In this document: piece after piece, positions 8,306 to 17,195 of the stretch
Numbering within the stretch: the first letter of the stretch is position 1
How the letters are laid out: each line of letters opens with the position of its first letter
Assembly (NCBI GenBank): GCA_041667115.1
Contig: JBAYFO010000059.1
Location: 1-23,081 of the forward strand
Length of the DNA stretch: 23,081 nt
DNA from: UBA1563 sp041667115
GTDB taxonomy: Bacteria; Bacteroidota; Ignavibacteria; Ignavibacteriales; Ignavibacteriaceae
Direction of reading: 5' to 3'
Notes under the pieces: generated by a model
Databases searched by the model: none
What the model was told of the DNA's origin: nothing
The model's input: only the letters and a program-made list of their open reading frames with translations
Program-made: the position numbers and the translations under genes

Positions 8306-8391
8306 CAAATCCCAAAATTCAATTTCAAAAGATTTTGGATAATAATTTGTTATTTGGTTTTTGGGATTTGTTATTTGATTTTTGATATTTG
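8306..8391. repeat. AT-rich intergenic repeat with 12-bp inverted repeat
   Basis: CAAATCCCAAAA (8306-8317) is perfectly complemented by TTTTGGGATTTG (8359-8370). A third, shorter copy of AAATCCCAAAA lies at 8293-8303. The right half is a tandem of two 21-bp units (8345-8365 and 8366-8386) sharing ATTTGTTATTTG, plus the start of a third. It lies between the convergent GAPDH and dnaG genes and could fold as a bidirectional terminator. The style of sequence recalls dispersed intergenic elements of several environmental phyla. Confidence 0.6.
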
Positions 8392-8401
8392 CCGCCTGGC
8401 A

Positions 8402-10261
8402 TTAATAATTCCCCTTTTCCAGTTCTTTTTTTCTTGCATATAGTTGATGCCCTTTTTTCATCAACTCCAGCGCGGTTTCTTCATCTTCGGCTTTTTCCAC
8501 AAGCGAATGATTTTCAGCAATCTCTTTTTCAAGGTTATAAAGTTTGAACGACTTTATCAGATCACTCGCGTATTTTAAGAACCGCTTCTCTTTATTCTCC
8601 GGCTTTCGTTGATCCCACACATCGCTGATGGCGTATTCCCCAAATGTAATTTTGAGAAGGTATTCCTGAAGTTTTTCATCTTCAATTTTCTCAAGCAAAG
8701 TACTGATATGGAGCGGTTCATCATTGATTAATGCATTATAGACTAGTTGAGCAAGCGTTCTGTGGTAAGGGATTTGAAATTCTGTCGGATCAACATGGTC
8801 AAGTAAATAGCGGGTGATTTGCTCATTCTCTTCAAATAAAAGAATGATCATTTCCTGTTCATTTCTAAACTCTGCGGGAAGCATTTTCGCCTCAGGCGCT
8901 TCAACTATTTCTTTCTGCTGGATTTTTTCTTTTTGATTTTGTTCCTGCCCGGCAAATTTATTTGTTCCTGAAATAGCTTTTTCAAGTTCAGCTTCCAACA
9001 ATTTCTCACGTAAACCGAATTTTTCCGCAATTGATTTTAACAAAAAACTTCTTTTCAATTCATCATTCAGCAGCGCTACGGGTTTAACAAGCTCACGGAT
9101 TGCTTCGGCAGATTTTGCCGCGTCATTAAAATATCCTTGCTCTTCAAAAATTGCGGTTTGATATTCTAAAAAATTGACTGCGCGGGAAATAACATTCAGA
9201 AAAGCGTCGCTTCCGTTTTTCTGTACAAAAGAATCAGGGTCTTCACCACGCGGAAGTGTCGCGATTTTTATATTCATGTTTTGTTTTAGAAGAATTTCAA
9301 TACTCCGCATCGAAGCTTTAACTCCGGCATTATCAGCATCAAAGATGAGAACCGTATTTTTTGTGTAACGCGAGAGAAGTTGAACTTGCTCATCCGTAAA
9401 TGCTGTGCCGGAAACGGCTACAACGTTTTTAATCCCGTGTTGATGAAGCGAAATCAAGTCCATGTACCCTTCAACCACAATAGCCAGATCTTGCCGGCGG
9501 ATTTCATCTTTCCCGTGCGAAAGTCCGTAGAGTGTTCTTCCTTTGTGATAGATTTTCGATTCCGGTGAGTTTAGATATTTTGCGGCGCCTTCCCGTGCAT
9601 CAAAAATTCTTCCGCCGAAACCGACAACTCTTCCATTCGGAGAAAAAATTGGAAAGATCATTCTTCCGCCAAACTTATCGTATAATTTCCCTTTTTCCGA
9701 TTTCCCGATAATACCTAGTTGTAACGCTTTTTCAAGATCGATGTTGTTTTTGTTGAGGTAGTTAACCGTTGCGTCCCAATGATCCGGGCAATAGCCAAGA
9801 CCGAAGGCGCGTAAGGTTTGCGGCTTAATTTTCCGCTGTTCAAAATAGTTGCGGGCGATGTTTCCTTCTTCTTCTTTTAAAAGATTATCGCTGAAAAACT
9901 TCGCGACCGATGTGTTAATATCGTACAGAATTTCCGTTTCACTCTGTTCAGCTTCGTTTTTCTGATCCTCGTATTCAAGAGTAATACCAAGCTCGGCAGC
10001 CATTTCCTGTACCGACTCGACAAACGATATTTTTTTATACTCCATTAAAAACTTGAAAACATTTCCGCCGGTATGGCAGCCGAAACAATGGAAGATTTGT
10101 TTGTCCTGGCTAACGGTAAACGAAGGTGTTTTTTCATTGTGAAAAGGGCAGAGTCCGATGAAATTCTTTCCCCGTTTACGGAGCTGAACGCTGTTCGAAA
10201 TTACATCGACAATATCGGCTGAAATTCTTATTTGTTCTATTTGTGCTTCTGAAATTCTCAT
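8402..10261 (-). CDS. dnaG: DNA primase
   Basis: Full-length DnaG (619 residues), which makes RNA primers at the replication fork. The N-terminal CHC2 zinc-binding domain has Cys38-P-F-His41 and Cys59-F-G-Cys62. The RNA-polymerase core has YDKFGGRMIFP (about 194-204), and the Toprim fold has the catalytic Glu264 in VVEGYMD and DAD at 308-310 (LIFDADNAG). A Glu/Lys/Gln-rich linker (about 435-465) leads to a C-terminal helical domain expected to bind the DnaB helicase. I chose the ATG at 10261; an in-frame TTG two codons upstream is less likely. There is no Shine-Dalgarno, which is normal for this group. It is not followed by rpoD or rpsU here; instead it converges on the GAPDH gene and is divergent from the efflux operon. 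Confidence 0.97.
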   Translation of the reverse strand: MRISEAQIEQIRISADIVDVISNSVQLRKRGKNFIGLCPFHNEKTPSFTVSQDKQIFHCFGCHTGGNVFKFLMEYKKISFVESVQEMAAELGITLEYEDQKNEAEQSETEILYDINTSVAKFFSDNLLKEEEGNIARNYFEQRKIKPQTLRAFGLGYCPDHWDATVNYLNKNNIDLEKALQLGIIGKSEKGKLYDKFGGRMIFPIFSPNGRVVGFGGRIFDAREGAAKYLNSPESKIYHKGRTLYGLSHGKDEIRRQDLAIVVEGYMDLISLHQHGIKNVVAVSGTAFTDEQVQLLSRYTKNTVLIFDADNAGVKASMRSIEILLKQNMNIKIATLPRGEDPDSFVQKNGSDAFLNVISRAVNFLEYQTAIFEEQGYFNDAAKSAEAIRELVKPVALLNDELKRSFLLKSIAEKFGLREKLLEAELEKAISGTNKFAGQEQNQKEKIQQKEIVEAPEAKMLPAEFRNEQEMIILLFEENEQITRYLLDHVDPTEFQIPYHRTLAQLVYNALINDEPLHISTLLEKIEDEKLQEYLLKITFGEYAISDVWDQRKPENKEKRFLKYASDLIKSFKLYNLEKEIAENHSLVEKAEDEETALELMKKGHQLYARKKELEKGNY

Positions 10262-10382
10262 AAACAAATATAAAAAATTTCAGACTGTTGAGTAATGGTT
10301 TTTACAATTCCGGCAAATTAAAACATAACAAATCCCGAAAAAGAAAAAGATTTTGGCAATGGTTTTTGCGCGGACATTTAGT

Positions 10383-10412
10383 TTGATGGGTTGGGAACTT
10401 TTGTTATATTTC
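10383..10412 (+). promoter_or_regulatory. Promoter of the tetR-efflux operon
   Basis: TTG (10383-10385, within TTTG), a 19-base spacer, and TATATTTC (10405-10412) match the Bacteroidota -33/-7 pattern at all but the last base. The -7 element overlaps the left arm of the palindrome at 10409-10437. Confidence 0.6.
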
Positions 10413-10437
10413 GACTGTTAAAGTAAATAAGTCGAAA
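10409..10437. promoter_or_regulatory. Likely TetR operator (autoregulatory palindrome)
   Basis: TTTCGACT (10409-10416) and AGTCGAAA (10430-10437) are perfect 8-bp inverted arms with a 13-bp spacer. The site covers the end of the -7 element and the expected transcription start, 13 bp before the TetR-family start codon. Binding there would block transcription of the regulator and the efflux genes. That this regulator binds it is inference from position and symmetry. Confidence 0.65.
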
Positions 10438-10450
10438 AAATGGAAAAGCT

Positions 10451-11059
10451 ATGACAGATAATATTTCACAAGAAAAAGAAAAATTGATCGTTGATGCAGC
10501 AAGAAAACGGTTTGCGCATTACGGGTATTCAAAAGTTACAATGGATGAAATTGCCCTCGATGTTGCTATGGGAAAGGCGTCTCTCTATTATTATTTCCCA
10601 ACGAAGGAAAAACTTTTTCAAGTTGTATTGAACCAGGAACAGGATGAATTTATCCTTGAAATGGAAAGGCTTCTAGACACAAAACTTTCTGCCGCGGGGA
10701 AACTAACCGAATTTGTAAATAAACGGCTGACTTTTTTCCGGCATTTCCTAAATCTTGGTACGCTCAGCTTCCATACGTTCCTCGATACAAAATTATTCTA
10801 CAAAAAATTTTTTGCTGATTTTGAATCAAGAGAACTAAAACTTATTAATAATATCATTGCCGAAGGAAAGTCCGGAGGCGAATTTGAAAAAAAACTTGAT
10901 GCAAAAACGGGAGAGGTTCTCCTTCATTTACTCCATGGGTTGAGGATACGAACCCTGCGGCGGTTGAAAGAATTAAATATGAGCGATGAGACTATGAACG
11001 AATTGCAAACGGAAATGAATATAATCACAAAAATTTTTATTAAAGGAATTTCTAAATAA
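10451..11059 (+). CDS. TetR/AcrR-family repressor of the efflux operon
   Basis: A 202-residue TetR-family regulator. The N-terminal helix-turn-helix (about residues 8-55) shows the family signature: FAHYGYSKVTMDEIALDVAMGKASLYYYFPTKEKLF. The C-terminal ligand-binding and dimerisation part (60-200) is helical and, as usual, not diagnostic. It is the first gene of a four-gene plus-strand operon (22 bp before the adaptor gene), with a promoter-overlapping palindrome just upstream. This suggests it represses the pump genes and itself until a toxic ligand binds. The inducer cannot be read from sequence. Confidence 0.93.
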   Translation: MTDNISQEKEKLIVDAARKRFAHYGYSKVTMDEIALDVAMGKASLYYYFPTKEKLFQVVLNQEQDEFILEMERLLDTKLSAAGKLTEFVNKRLTFFRHFLNLGTLSFHTFLDTKLFYKKFFADFESRELKLINNIIAEGKSGGEFEKKLDAKTGEVLLHLLHGLRIRTLRRLKELNMSDETMNELQTEMNIITKIFIKGISK

Positions 11060-11081
11060 TCTTAGAAGAGGAGAAAACGGT

Positions 11082-12062
11082 ATGGCTGATACTGATAAAA
11101 TTAAAAATCAAAATAAAGAGGAATTTGAACAGTCCATTGATACTGTTCCGATTTATAAAAAGAAAAGCGCCTGGATCGGGTTTCTATTTATTGTACTTGT
11201 TCTCGCCGCCGGGGTTTATTGGTTTGTCGGCAGTTTAGGTTTTGTTTCAACCGATGATGCTTTTATTGACGGGAATAGGTTGGACGTCAGCGCTAAAATT
11301 TTGGGAAGAGTTGTTAAGCTTTACGCTGATGAACGGGATAGTGTACAAGCCGGACAATTAATTGTGGAACTTGATTCTACTGATTTGATTGCAAAGCTTA
11401 ATCAGACAAAAGCCGTTTTGAATAACGCGCAAGTCAGCATCGAACTTGCAAAAGTAAATATTGATAAAGCGCAGATTGATTTTGATAGAGCCAAAGCTCA
11501 GTACAAAGATAATATCATTCCGAAAGCCGAATTTGATAACGCTCAGAAAAAATTAGAAGCTGCACAAGCCGAATATAAAATCGGTGAAAGCCGCATTGGT
11601 ACGGCTCAAGCTGATTTGAAGGTAATCGAGTCGAATCTTGAAAACACAAAATTATATTCTACGATAAGCGGCGTGGTTGCAAAAAAATGGATTCTTGAAG
11701 GAGATGTGGTGCAACCCGGGCAGCCGGTTTTTACTGTTTATGATTTGAAAAATATTTGGGTTACGGTTCAACTTGAAGAAACAAAAATTCACGAAATTCA
11801 AATAAATGATGAAGTAGAAATAAATGTTGATGCCTATCCCGATCAAAAATTTACAGGAAAAGTTTACCAAATTGGAACGAACACTGCCGCACAGTTTTCT
11901 TTAATTCCACCTTCAAACGCTTCCGGTAATTTTACAAAAGTTACACAAAGGATTCCGGTAAAAATTTCGATTCAGCCGGAAGTGGGAACTAACGCATCTA
12001 AATTTGAATTACTTCCGGGTATGTCGGTTGAAGTGAAAATCAAGGAAAAGAAGAATGGTTAA
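11082..12062 (+). CDS. HlyD/EmrA-type periplasmic adaptor of efflux pump
   Basis: A 326-residue membrane-fusion protein. It has a short cytoplasmic tail, a single transmembrane anchor (about 30-50), then the VSTDDAFIDGNRLDVSAKILGRV stretch (lipoyl half 1) typical of EmrA. A coiled-coil hairpin rich in Ala/Gln/Lys (about 105-190), the second lipoyl half (SGVVAKKWILEGDVVQPGQP, about 195-215) and a beta-barrel complete it. It should bridge the inner-membrane MFS pump and the outer-membrane channel. GAGGAG lies eight bases before the ATG. The gene overlaps the MFS gene by 8 bp (ATGGTTAA), implying coupled translation. Confidence 0.95.
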   Translation: MADTDKIKNQNKEEFEQSIDTVPIYKKKSAWIGFLFIVLVLAAGVYWFVGSLGFVSTDDAFIDGNRLDVSAKILGRVVKLYADERDSVQAGQLIVELDSTDLIAKLNQTKAVLNNAQVSIELAKVNIDKAQIDFDRAKAQYKDNIIPKAEFDNAQKKLEAAQAEYKIGESRIGTAQADLKVIESNLENTKLYSTISGVVAKKWILEGDVVQPGQPVFTVYDLKNIWVTVQLEETKIHEIQINDEVEINVDAYPDQKFTGKVYQIGTNTAAQFSLIPPSNASGNFTKVTQRIPVKISIQPEVGTNASKFELLPGMSVEVKIKEKKNG

Positions 12063-13662
12063 ATTCCTCCGGAATAGTGCGATCAAAATGGCTCCGTCGC
12101 TGCATCACGAGCACACCCATTATAAATGGTGGGTGCTTATCAGCGTTATGATAGGAACATTTATGGCGGTGCTTGATGCAACGATTGTAAACGTCGGGCT
12201 TTCCAAAATGACCGCTGCTTTCGGAACAAGCGTTGATAAGATCGAATGGGTACTTACTGCCTATCTTCTAATTTTTGCGGTCATGCTTCCTTCTTCCGGT
12301 TGGGTGGCTGATCATCTTGGATATAAAAAAACGTATCTCGGCGGAATGCTTCTCTTTACGATTGGTTCGCTTTTGTGCAGCTTATCATGGAACGAAAATG
12401 CGTTGATCTTTTTCAGAGTTGTTCAAGGCGCAGGTGCGGGATTTGTTATGCCCGTTGGAATGGCGATTATTACTCGCGAATTTCCGCCGGAACAAAGAGG
12501 AACCGCGATCGGATTTTGGGGAATTGCTTCCGCCGCTTCCATTTCACTCGGACCACTTGTCGGCGGTTACTTAATTGATACTTTTTCATGGCACGCTATT
12601 TTTGATGTTAATGTTCCTGTCGGAATTGTTGGATTTATTGCGGTCATGATTATTCAAAGAGAATTTAAAACCGAAAAAACGAGAGATTTTGATTTTATCG
12701 GCTTTATAAGTATGACGGTGTTTTTAACATCTCTGCTCCTTGCCCTTGCAGATGGTAACGCCGGATGGAATACTGGTGGTTGGAATTCACCTTTTATTTT
12801 ATCATGCTTTTTTATTTCAGCTATTAGTTTTATCATCTTTATCGTTACTGAAATTAATATTGAACATCCTATCGTCGATTTAACTCTTTTTAGAGATAGA
12901 AATTTTGCCTCGGCAAATATCATCCTTTTTATTTTCGGTATCGGATTTTTCGGAAGTACTTTTTTACTGCCGCTCTATCTTCAAGATTCTCTGGGGTACA
13001 CTGCCTTTCAAGCCGGATTGGTGTTTCTACCGCTCGGGATAATTCAAGCGTTCGTTTCACCTATTGCCGGAAGATTAACGGATAAAATTAATCCGAAGTT
13101 TATGGTGTTGAGCGGAATTGTTATGCTTGCCTGGTCGCTTTATGCATACGGATTTTTTTCGCTTCAAACGGAGAACTCGCAAATAGAAATTCCATTATAC
13201 ATTAGAGCCGTTGCACTTGGATTGGTCTTCATTCCTTTGTCTACCATTTCACTGTTGAATATTCCGAAACATAAAATTGCTCAAGCCTCCGGTTTATTTA
13301 ATACAATCCGGCAGGTTGGCGGAAGTTTCGGTGTAGCGTTGCTCGGTTCTCTTTTAACCAGAAGAACAATCTTTCATCTGCAAGCATTTTCTCAAACCGT
13401 TGATGCTTCTTCTCCCGCATTTCAGAATACACTTCGTCATACGAAAAATTTTGTCATGCATTCGGTGGGCGGTTCTCCGGCTGAAGTAGCTGCGCGCGCT
13501 AAAGCGTTAATCGCTCTTAATCTTTCTTCTCAATCGTTTATCCAGGGAGTGAACGATGACTTTTTAGTAGCGGCACTGTTAACGCTTGTTTTGGTTATCC
13601 CGGTTTTCTTCTTAAAAATTTCAAAAGTAAACAAAACAGAAAAAATTGAAATACTTGAGTAA
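12055..13662 (+). CDS. EmrB/QacA-type MFS drug:proton antiporter (DHA2)
   Basis: A 535-residue, 14-helix major-facilitator pump of the DHA2 (EmrB/QacA) family. Visible family motifs are LDATIVNVGL with Asp41 in helix 1 (motif D), GWVADHLGYKK (82-92, motif A), the helix-4 RVVQGAGAGF with Arg121 (motif B), and the antiporter motif around SLGPLVGGYLID in helix 5 (motif C). It is expected to export hydrophobic compounds using the proton gradient, working with the adaptor and channel encoded on either side. A second possible start (MAPSL, 12088) exists; the first ATG is favoured by its overlap with the adaptor stop. The cytoplasmic tail is short and charged. Substrate is unknown. Confidence 0.95.
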   Translation: MVKFLRNSAIKMAPSLHHEHTHYKWWVLISVMIGTFMAVLDATIVNVGLSKMTAAFGTSVDKIEWVLTAYLLIFAVMLPSSGWVADHLGYKKTYLGGMLLFTIGSLLCSLSWNENALIFFRVVQGAGAGFVMPVGMAIITREFPPEQRGTAIGFWGIASAASISLGPLVGGYLIDTFSWHAIFDVNVPVGIVGFIAVMIIQREFKTEKTRDFDFIGFISMTVFLTSLLLALADGNAGWNTGGWNSPFILSCFFISAISFIIFIVTEINIEHPIVDLTLFRDRNFASANIILFIFGIGFFGSTFLLPLYLQDSLGYTAFQAGLVFLPLGIIQAFVSPIAGRLTDKINPKFMVLSGIVMLAWSLYAYGFFSLQTENSQIEIPLYIRAVALGLVFIPLSTISLLNIPKHKIAQASGLFNTIRQVGGSFGVALLGSLLTRRTIFHLQAFSQTVDASSPAFQNTLRHTKNFVMHSVGGSPAEVAARAKALIALNLSSQSFIQGVNDDFLVAALLTLVLVIPVFFLKISKVNKTEKIEILE

Positions 13663-13683
13663 CAATAATTTTACGGATCAACA

Positions 13684-15003
13684 ATGAAAAGAATTTTTAT
13701 GTACCGTCTTCTTTTACCGGTTCTTTTACTTTTTACCGCTTCGTTTGCACAGCAGCCGGGAACAGATGCCCTATCTCTTAAAGAAGTTATTAAACTTACT
13801 CTGGAAAATCATCCGTTGCTTAAACAGAAGCAGGATGAACTTCGCGCTGCCCAATTTCGCGTTGAACAGCAAAAAAGTTTTTACTTCCCGAATATTAGCG
13901 CTCAACTTTCATACACAAGAATTGGTCCCATTCCGGCGTTTAGTTTCGGCGGACAAAATCTGGAACTCGCTCCCGGCAACAATTATAATTTTGGTGTTTT
14001 TGTAAATCAAACATTGTACGATTTCGGAAAGCGCGATTTACAAGTAGATGTTTCCTCCTCTTTCTTAACTTCAATTAAAGATAATGAAGAACTGGTAAAG
14101 AACGATCTTTCCATTCAAGCGGTTCGGGCGTTTTACGGTATTTTATTTATTGAAAGAAGTCTTGCCGTTAAGGATACTCAATACGCGGCTCTTCAAGAAC
14201 ATTTAAGGATTACCGAACTGAAAATTAAAAACGGAACCGCGACCGATTATGACGTGCTGAGTACAAAGACAAAAATGTTGGAAATCAAAAATGAGAAGAT
14301 CGACCTGCTGAACGAAAAAAATAAACAGGAACTCTTTCTTAAAGAATTGATTGGTCAAGACAGGAACAAAGAACTTTATATCACCGGTACTTTTGAATTA
14401 CCGGAAAACACGTTGAACAGCGATTCACTTCTTAACGCAGCATACAACCAAAGACCTGAATTAAAAATGGTTAAGGATGCGCGCACCTCGGCTAATCTGC
14501 AAAAAGGGTTGATAAGTCAAATTGATAAACCTACCTTAAGCGGATCACTCGGTTACGGTTTTAAAAATGGATTTGAACCGAACATTGAAGTATTGCGGGG
14601 AAATTGGTTCGCAAATGTTTCATTAGGCATTCCGATCTTTAACGGAAAACTTACCGAGAATAAAATTAACGAGTCCAACGCTGTACTCGACGCTTCCGAA
14701 AGTAAAATTGAACAGGTAAAACAATCTATTTCAACAGAGGTTTATCAGGCTGAAGCAGATTTGAAATCAAGCATGACAAAAATATCTTCGACTGCCGAAC
14801 AAATTGATTATGCCGGCAAATCACTTGAGCGGGCAAAACTTCAATATGAAAGAGGTGTGGGTACAAACCTTGAAGTGCTTGACGCCGAAACTTCTTTAAC
14901 GCAAGCGCGGCTCTTTAATATTCAAGCGGTATATAAAAGTATTGTAAGTTATTATTCCGTTTGCAGAGCTGTAGGTGATTTGGACAAATTAAGAGGTCGA
15001 TAA
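13684..15003 (+). CDS. TolC-like outer-membrane efflux channel
   Basis: A 439-residue outer-membrane efflux protein. A signal peptide (MKRIFMYRLLLPVLLLFTASFAQQ) is followed by the duplicated OEP architecture: helical segments starting LSLKEVIKLTLENHPLLKQK (about 30-50) and again ARTSANLQKG (about 265), with beta-strands such as NYNFGVFVNQTLYDFGKRDL and FANVSLGIPIFNGKL in equivalent positions. The second repeat ends with the conserved YERGVGTNLEVLDAETSLTQAR region. It would form the trimeric exit duct of the adaptor/MFS pump encoded immediately upstream (21-bp gap). It is the last gene of the operon, followed within 10 bp by a terminator hairpin. Confidence 0.95.
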   Translation: MKRIFMYRLLLPVLLLFTASFAQQPGTDALSLKEVIKLTLENHPLLKQKQDELRAAQFRVEQQKSFYFPNISAQLSYTRIGPIPAFSFGGQNLELAPGNNYNFGVFVNQTLYDFGKRDLQVDVSSSFLTSIKDNEELVKNDLSIQAVRAFYGILFIERSLAVKDTQYAALQEHLRITELKIKNGTATDYDVLSTKTKMLEIKNEKIDLLNEKNKQELFLKELIGQDRNKELYITGTFELPENTLNSDSLLNAAYNQRPELKMVKDARTSANLQKGLISQIDKPTLSGSLGYGFKNGFEPNIEVLRGNWFANVSLGIPIFNGKLTENKINESNAVLDASESKIEQVKQSISTEVYQAEADLKSSMTKISSTAEQIDYAGKSLERAKLQYERGVGTNLEVLDAETSLTQARLFNIQAVYKSIVSYYSVCRAVGDLDKLRGR

Positions 15004-15008
15004 GAAAT

Positions 15009-15038
15009 CTCCATTGTTTATGGAGTTAAATTATTTTT
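15009..15038 (+). terminator. Terminator of the efflux operon
   Basis: CTCCAT (15009-15014), loop TGTTT and ATGGAG (15020-15025) form a 6-bp perfect stem, followed by the T-rich stretch TTAAATTATTTTT. It starts 5 bp after the tolC-like stop. The stem is short, so efficiency is uncertain. Confidence 0.55.
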
Positions 15039-15067
15039 GTACAAATAACCGTACTATTATTTTGTTC

Positions 15068-15144
15068 TTTAGTTCCGTAGGAGCTTTCTGTTTTTAGCAT
15101 GTTAGCATGAACAATTATTTTAACTCCATCGGAGCGGTCTGTTT
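15068..15144. repeat. REP-like double palindrome, left boundary of accessory island
   Basis: Two palindromic units, TCC-GTA-GGA core (15074-15082) and CTCC-ATC-GGAG core (15125-15134), both followed by TCTGTTT, lie 51 bp apart. The whole 77-bp block aligns without gaps to 19563-19639 with 9 mismatches. Paired palindromes of this kind are typical of REP/BIME-like elements moved by RAYT transposases, though no transposase gene is in the window. Confidence 0.75.
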
Positions 15145-15362
15145 TATATGGAGGTGGTTTTTAAGGTTGCAAGGAACAAATAAACAAGAATTGTACAGGA
15201 AAAGAGCTATGTTTTAGAAACTTAAAAAATTAATTATTTTTACAAGCCAAAAGGAGAACAAATGAGTGGTGCTTCCTGAATTTTAAAATTGAATGTCCGA
15301 AACCTTAGAATAAAGTTGCAGATAATAACGAGTAAATTAATTTATAAAACACTTATTAGAAG
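15145..15362. other. Gene-free stretch before the restriction-modification operon
   Basis: Together with the terminator and repeat just described, 15004-15362 is a 359-bp gene-free gap. The right part is AT-rich and holds one notable item: a good Shine-Dalgarno (AAGGAG) before an ATG at 15262 that opens a frame of only five codons (MSGAS, stop at 15279). This may be a leader peptide or the leftover start of a gene broken by island insertion. I see no longer coding frame. Confidence 0.4.
15316..15345 (+). promoter_or_regulatory. Candidate promoter of the restriction-modification operon
   Basis: TTG (15316-15318), 19-base spacer, TAATTTAT (15338-15345). The spacing fits the other promoters, but the -7 element matches only four of six fixed positions. 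It lies 17 bp before the start codon at 15363. Confidence 0.35.
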
Positions 15363-17195
15363 ATGAACGAAAAAAAAACAGAAAATATTGTTAGAGACAA
15401 ATTAAATAGTCTAGGCTATAAACGAGACAAGAAGATTTTAAATGAAGAGCAGATAATTCAGAATCCGGCGATAAAGAAGCTCCTTCGTAGTAAGACGGGA
15501 GGAGAAGGGATCGGGAAACCAGAGTTTGTAATTACACACAGTGATTATTCTGATTTTATGATTGTCATTGAATGTAAGGCAAATCAAAAATATCACGAAA
15601 GTATCGTACGTGACCAATATAAAGATTATGCTGTCGATGGTGTGTTGAATTATGCTTCATATTTGTCAAAATCATATAATGTTATTGCTGTAGCAGTTAG
15701 CGGAGAAAACAAAAATGATATTTTGATTTCTTCTTTCCTTTGGATAAAAGGTGCGGGTAAATATGTTGATCTATTAACGTTAGATAACAAGCCTATTACA
15801 GAAATTGTAACTTTTAAGAACTATGTTGATCTTGCTTTACGTGATCCAAAACTTGAAAAAATTCAATATGATGAATTACTCTCCTTCTCAAAAGAGTTAC
15901 ACAATTACATGCGAGATTATGCGAAGTTAAGTGAAACCGAAAAGCCGCTCCTTGTCAGCGGTATTTTGATCGGCTTACTTAATAATGCTTTTTCTTTAAC
16001 TTATCCAAAGTATAAGCAGAAGACTGAACTTGCAAAAAAATTGCTCACTGCCATTGAAGATGTTATTGAAGAAGCTGAAATACCAATGGGGAAAAAGAAA
16101 AGCATGCTACAGCCGTATTCTTTTATTGTTTTTCACCCTGAATTAAGCAAGATTGATACAGATACAAATCAAACACCGTTGTCCAGATTAATAAGCGATA
16201 TTGACGAACATGTAAAACCGTTTATAACTGTATATAATGATTTCGATGTAATCGGTCAGTTTTATGGAGAATTTTTGCGTTACACAGGTGGTGATAAAAA
16301 GGGACTAGGTATCGTTCTTACTCCTAAACACGTTACAGAAATCTTTGCTAAAATTGCAACTCTTACTGCAAAATCAATAGTGCTCGATACGTGTGCAGGA
16401 ACGGCGGGGTTTTTAATTTCTGCCATGTCTGAGATGCTTAAAAAGGCACAGACTGAAAGCGAAAAAAAACGTATCAGAAAAAACGGATTGTATGGAGTAG
16501 AGCAACAACCTAATATGTATGCGATGGGTTGTGCAAATATGATTCTACGGGGAGATGGGAAAGCAAATTTTTATCAAGGAAGTTGTTTTGATCCGGACAT
16601 TACGAAGGGCATTAAGAATAAAGCAGATGTCGGGATGCTTAATCCTCCTTATTCGCAAAAAGGAAAAGGATTGGAAGAACTAAACTATGTATTTCATCTA
16701 CTTAATTGTCTAAAAAAGGATGGAGTAGGTATAGCAGTTGTTCCAATGTCTTGTGCAATACAGACTAACCCACTTAGGGAGAAAATATTAAAATATCATC
16801 GTCTTGATGCCGTGATGTCATTGCCCGATGAGATTTTTTATCCAATAGGCGTAGTGACTTGTATAATGGTTTTTACAGCACATATCCCTCATCAACAAAA
16901 TTTGTATCACAAAACTTGGTTCGGTTACTGGAAGGATGACGGATTTATTAAGACCAAAACAAAGGGAAGAATTGATAACGGCAATTGGGCTGAAATTGAA
17001 AAAAGATGGTTGGACTCATATCACACAAAGAAAGAAATTGCCGGATTAAGTGTGTTAAGAAAAGTTACAGCAAAAGATGAATGGTGTGCTGAAGCATACA
17101 TGGAAACAGATTATTCCAAGTTAACAACGGAAGATTTTTTGAAATGCATAAAAGAGTATGTTTTATTTAACGAACTTTTTCTAAAAGATGTCTAA
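15363..17195 (+). CDS. BcgI-like restriction-modification subunit: nuclease-methyltransferase fusion
   Basis: A 610-residue bifunctional enzyme. The N-terminal 110 residues form a PD-(D/E)xK nuclease of the HSDR_N type: Pro53-Glu54 (KPEFVI) and Glu70-Cys-Lys72 (IVIECKAN) are the metal-binding core. A helical connector (about 165-290) leads to a gamma-type N6-adenine methyltransferase with motif I LDTCAGTAGF (341-350) for AdoMet binding and motif IV NPPY (427-430) for catalysis. There is no helicase/translocase, so it is not a classical Type I system. Size, fusion order and the following specificity-subunit gene (8-bp overlap, ATGTCTAA) match the A subunit of BcgI, a Type IIB enzyme that cuts on both sides of its site. 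A Type I-like methylase with a decayed nuclease is the alternative. Codon use looks more A+T-rich than in the efflux operon. Confidence 0.85.
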   Translation: MNEKKTENIVRDKLNSLGYKRDKKILNEEQIIQNPAIKKLLRSKTGGEGIGKPEFVITHSDYSDFMIVIECKANQKYHESIVRDQYKDYAVDGVLNYASYLSKSYNVIAVAVSGENKNDILISSFLWIKGAGKYVDLLTLDNKPITEIVTFKNYVDLALRDPKLEKIQYDELLSFSKELHNYMRDYAKLSETEKPLLVSGILIGLLNNAFSLTYPKYKQKTELAKKLLTAIEDVIEEAEIPMGKKKSMLQPYSFIVFHPELSKIDTDTNQTPLSRLISDIDEHVKPFITVYNDFDVIGQFYGEFLRYTGGDKKGLGIVLTPKHVTEIFAKIATLTAKSIVLDTCAGTAGFLISAMSEMLKKAQTESEKKRIRKNGLYGVEQQPNMYAMGCANMILRGDGKANFYQGSCFDPDITKGIKNKADVGMLNPPYSQKGKGLEELNYVFHLLNCLKKDGVGIAVVPMSCAIQTNPLREKILKYHRLDAVMSLPDEIFYPIGVVTCIMVFTAHIPHQQNLYHKTWFGYWKDDGFIKTKTKGRIDNGNWAEIEKRWLDSYHTKKEIAGLSVLRKVTAKDEWCAEAYMETDYSKLTTEDFLKCIKEYVLFNELFLKDV

